Assembly (NCBI GenBank): GCA_023436585.1
Contig: JAEZIN010000011.1
Location: forward strand, 90,080 to 154,079
Direction of reading: 5' to 3'
From: Bacillota bacterium
Lineage (GTDB): Bacteria; Bacillota; Clostridia; Christensenellales; Aristaeellaceae
DNA length: 64,000 nucleotides
The translations under genes and the position numbers were made by a program. Numbering within the stretch: position 1 is the first letter of the stretch; each line of letters opens with the position of its first letter. Under the pieces are notes generated by a model. It did no database searches and was not told the DNA's origin. It saw nothing but the letters and a program-made list of their open reading frames with translations. Positions 62,783-64,000 of the stretch are shown here, piece after piece.

Positions 62783-63742
62783 ATGGATTCCATCTATTTC
62801 TTAGTACAACAGATGTTCTTCTTCTCCATCCCATTGCTGGTAGTTGCCCTGGGCGGTATGTTCAGCGAGCGCAGCGGCGTGGTCAATATTGCCCTGGAAG
62901 GCATTATGATCATAGGCGCGTTTGCCGGAATATTCTTTATCAACCAGGTGGAAAATGTATTGAGCGGGCAATTTTTGCTGCTGCTGGCCATACTGATTTC
63001 GGCAGGGGCCGGGATGGTGTTTTCGCTGCTGCATGCGTATGCCGCTGTGAACCTTCGCGCTGACCAGACCATCAGCGGTACGGCGCTGAACATGATCGCC
63101 CCGGCCTTGTCCATTTACGCCGCCCGTATGTTACAGGAAAACGGCGTGCAGCAGATTCAGTTCACCAATACGTTCCGCATTGACAAGGTGCCGCTGTTGG
63201 GGGATATCCCCGTACTGGGGCAGCTCTTTTTCCAGAAGACGTACATCACCACCTATATCGGCATCGTTCTGCTTATCGCTGCGGCCTTTGTGCTGTACAA
63301 AACGAAGTTTGGCCTGCGGCTGCGGGCCTGCGGCGAGCATCCCCAGGCGGCGGACAGCGTGGGCGTGAACGTGTACCGCATCCGCTATGCCGGGGTCATG
63401 ATCTCCGGGGCCCTGGCCGGCCTGGGCGGGCTGATCTTCGTGGTGCCCACCTCCACCAACTTCAACGCCACGGTGTCAGGCTACGGCTTCCTGGCGCTGG
63501 CGGTTTTAATCTTCGGGCAGTGGAAGCCCATGCGCATATTCCTGGCGGCGCTCTTTTTCGGGTTGATGAAGACAATCGCCGCCGCCTATTCGGGCATTCC
63601 CTTCCTCAAGGATTTGAAGATACCCAGCGACATTTACAAAATGATTCCTTTCATCGCCACCTTGGTGGTGCTGGCGTTCAGCAGCAAAAACTCCCAGGCG
63701 CCAAGGGCCGCCGGCGTACCCTACGACAAGGGCGGAAGATAG
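62783..63742 (+). CDS. Nucleoside ABC transporter permease (YufQ-like)
   Basis: I start at ATG 62783, after GGGGAAGGGGG. The 319-residue membrane protein shows ERSGVVNIALEGIMIIGAF, NLRADQTISGTALNMIAPALSIY and RACGEHPQAADSVGVNVYRIRYAGVMISGALAGLGGL, typical of the second permease in BMP-type systems. It ends in TAG. Confidence 0.92.
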   Translation: MDSIYFLVQQMFFFSIPLLVVALGGMFSERSGVVNIALEGIMIIGAFAGIFFINQVENVLSGQFLLLLAILISAGAGMVFSLLHAYAAVNLRADQTISGTALNMIAPALSIYAARMLQENGVQQIQFTNTFRIDKVPLLGDIPVLGQLFFQKTYITTYIGIVLLIAAAFVLYKTKFGLRLRACGEHPQAADSVGVNVYRIRYAGVMISGALAGLGGLIFVVPTSTNFNATVSGYGFLALAVLIFGQWKPMRIFLAALFFGLMKTIAAAYSGIPFLKDLKIPSDIYKMIPFIATLVVLAFSSKNSQAPRAAGVPYDKGGR

Positions 63743-63753
63743 GCTGCTCCTTC

Positions 63754-63796
63754 ATTCAAAGCCGGTCAGACGTACAGCGTTTGGCCGGCTTTGAAT
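63754..63796 (+). terminator. Terminator-like hairpin after the nucleoside operon
   Basis: ATTCAAAGCCGG and CCGGCTTTGAAT form a 12-bp perfect stem; a T-run follows some 17 bases later (about 63813-63820). Confidence 0.55.
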
Positions 63797-63842
63797 ATTG
63801 CAGTATCCTGTATTTTTTTTTGCAATTCTGGCAAATTTGCCA

Positions 63843-63871
63843 TTGACGGATGGCCTCCGGGCTTGTACAAT
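63843..63871 (+). promoter_or_regulatory. Promoter of pyrG
   Basis: TTGACG (63843-63848), 17 bases, TACAAT (63866-63871), about 43 bases before the pyrG ATG. GGAAGGGAGG is the Shine-Dalgarno site. Confidence 0.65.
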
Positions 63872-63914
63872 GGAGCATGGTTTTTTTCGGGAACAGCGGA
63901 AGGGAGGATGCGGT

Positions 63915-64000
63915 ATGAACACCAAATTCATCTTCGTGACCGGCGGAGTGGTCTCTTCCCTGGGCAAAGGGATCACGGCGGCATCCCTGGGGCGGCTCCT
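63915..64000 (+). CDS. pyrG: CTP synthase, N-terminal fragment
   Basis: The window ends after 28 codons. [29 protein letters not shown] matches the highly conserved N-terminus of CTP synthase with its P-loop-like [10 protein letters not shown]. The enzyme makes CTP from UTP and glutamine. The nucleoside transporter upstream is a fitting neighbour. Confidence 0.95.

Overview
The window comes from a fairly GC-rich Gram-positive bacterium of clostridial type. The evidence is an OppABCDF operon, a T-box leader in front of thrS, an acpS-nnrD/E-mazF neighbourhood, a VanY-type carboxypeptidase, YitT, and a BMP-family nucleoside transporter upstream of pyrG. Host genes end freely in TAG, TAA and TGA (for example the genes ending at 277, 45407 and 63742, and gdhA, all end in TAG), so the chromosome uses the standard code. 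I cannot name the species.

Layout. 1-2927: end of a sugar ABC permease, then a HlyD-like adaptor and a MacB-like membrane protein. 3061-4149: a VanY-like peptidase on the minus strand. 4137-28245: an AT-rich, roughly 24 kb siphovirus-type prophage bounded by a 55-bp direct repeat. 28246-30499: remnant of a second, related element with a broken integrase and a paralogue of the prophage's membrane protein. 30550-34049: glutamate dehydrogenase, a glycosyltransferase-like protein and an acyl-CoA thioesterase. 34333-42140: oligopeptide ABC operon. 42283-48029: MATE exporter, diguanylate cyclase, CDP-alcohol phosphatidyltransferase and thrS. 48335-52767: MoxR / DUF58 / transglutaminase operon. 52989-57632: birA, P1 peptidase, acpS, nnrD/E and mazF. 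57857-63742: YitT and the BMP nucleoside ABC transporter. 63915-64000: start of pyrG.

The main discovery is in the prophage. Twenty-one of its genes, including terminase, portal, capsid, tail, lysin and holin, carry in total 31 in-frame TAG codons. They carry no in-frame TAA or TGA, and none of the late genes ends in TAG. Just upstream of the replication and late genes lies a tRNA with anticodon CTA (7158-7236). Its D-arm and discriminator base look like tRNA-Leu but it has a short variable loop. TAG positions fall where the protein families usually have Leu or another hydrophobic residue (for example I-TAG-GWPY in the lysin, NPT-TAG-GKG in the distal tail protein, NI-TAG-NNNKEG in tail chaperone G). 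I therefore infer TAG to Leu rather than the better known phage TAG to Gln. In 16 of the 21 genes the first TAG lies in the first 50 codons, so without the tRNA nearly the whole lytic programme would stop as short peptides. The integrase and the flanking cargo genes are readable in the standard code. This looks like an amber-gated lytic cassette carried by a standard-code host.

The prophage sits in the promoter/start region of the VanY gene. The attL repeat keeps the start codon, Shine-Dalgarno site and -10 box, while the -35 box is supplied by phage DNA. Phage modules in order: integrase, minus-strand membrane protein, AT-rich repeats, suppressor tRNA unit, tandem RepL-like initiator, nuclease, two membrane cargo genes, small and large terminase, GIY-YIG endonuclease, portal, head, connector, tail (with a -1 frameshift site in the G/T chaperone), fibre, lysin and holin. 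No CI-type repressor was recognised.
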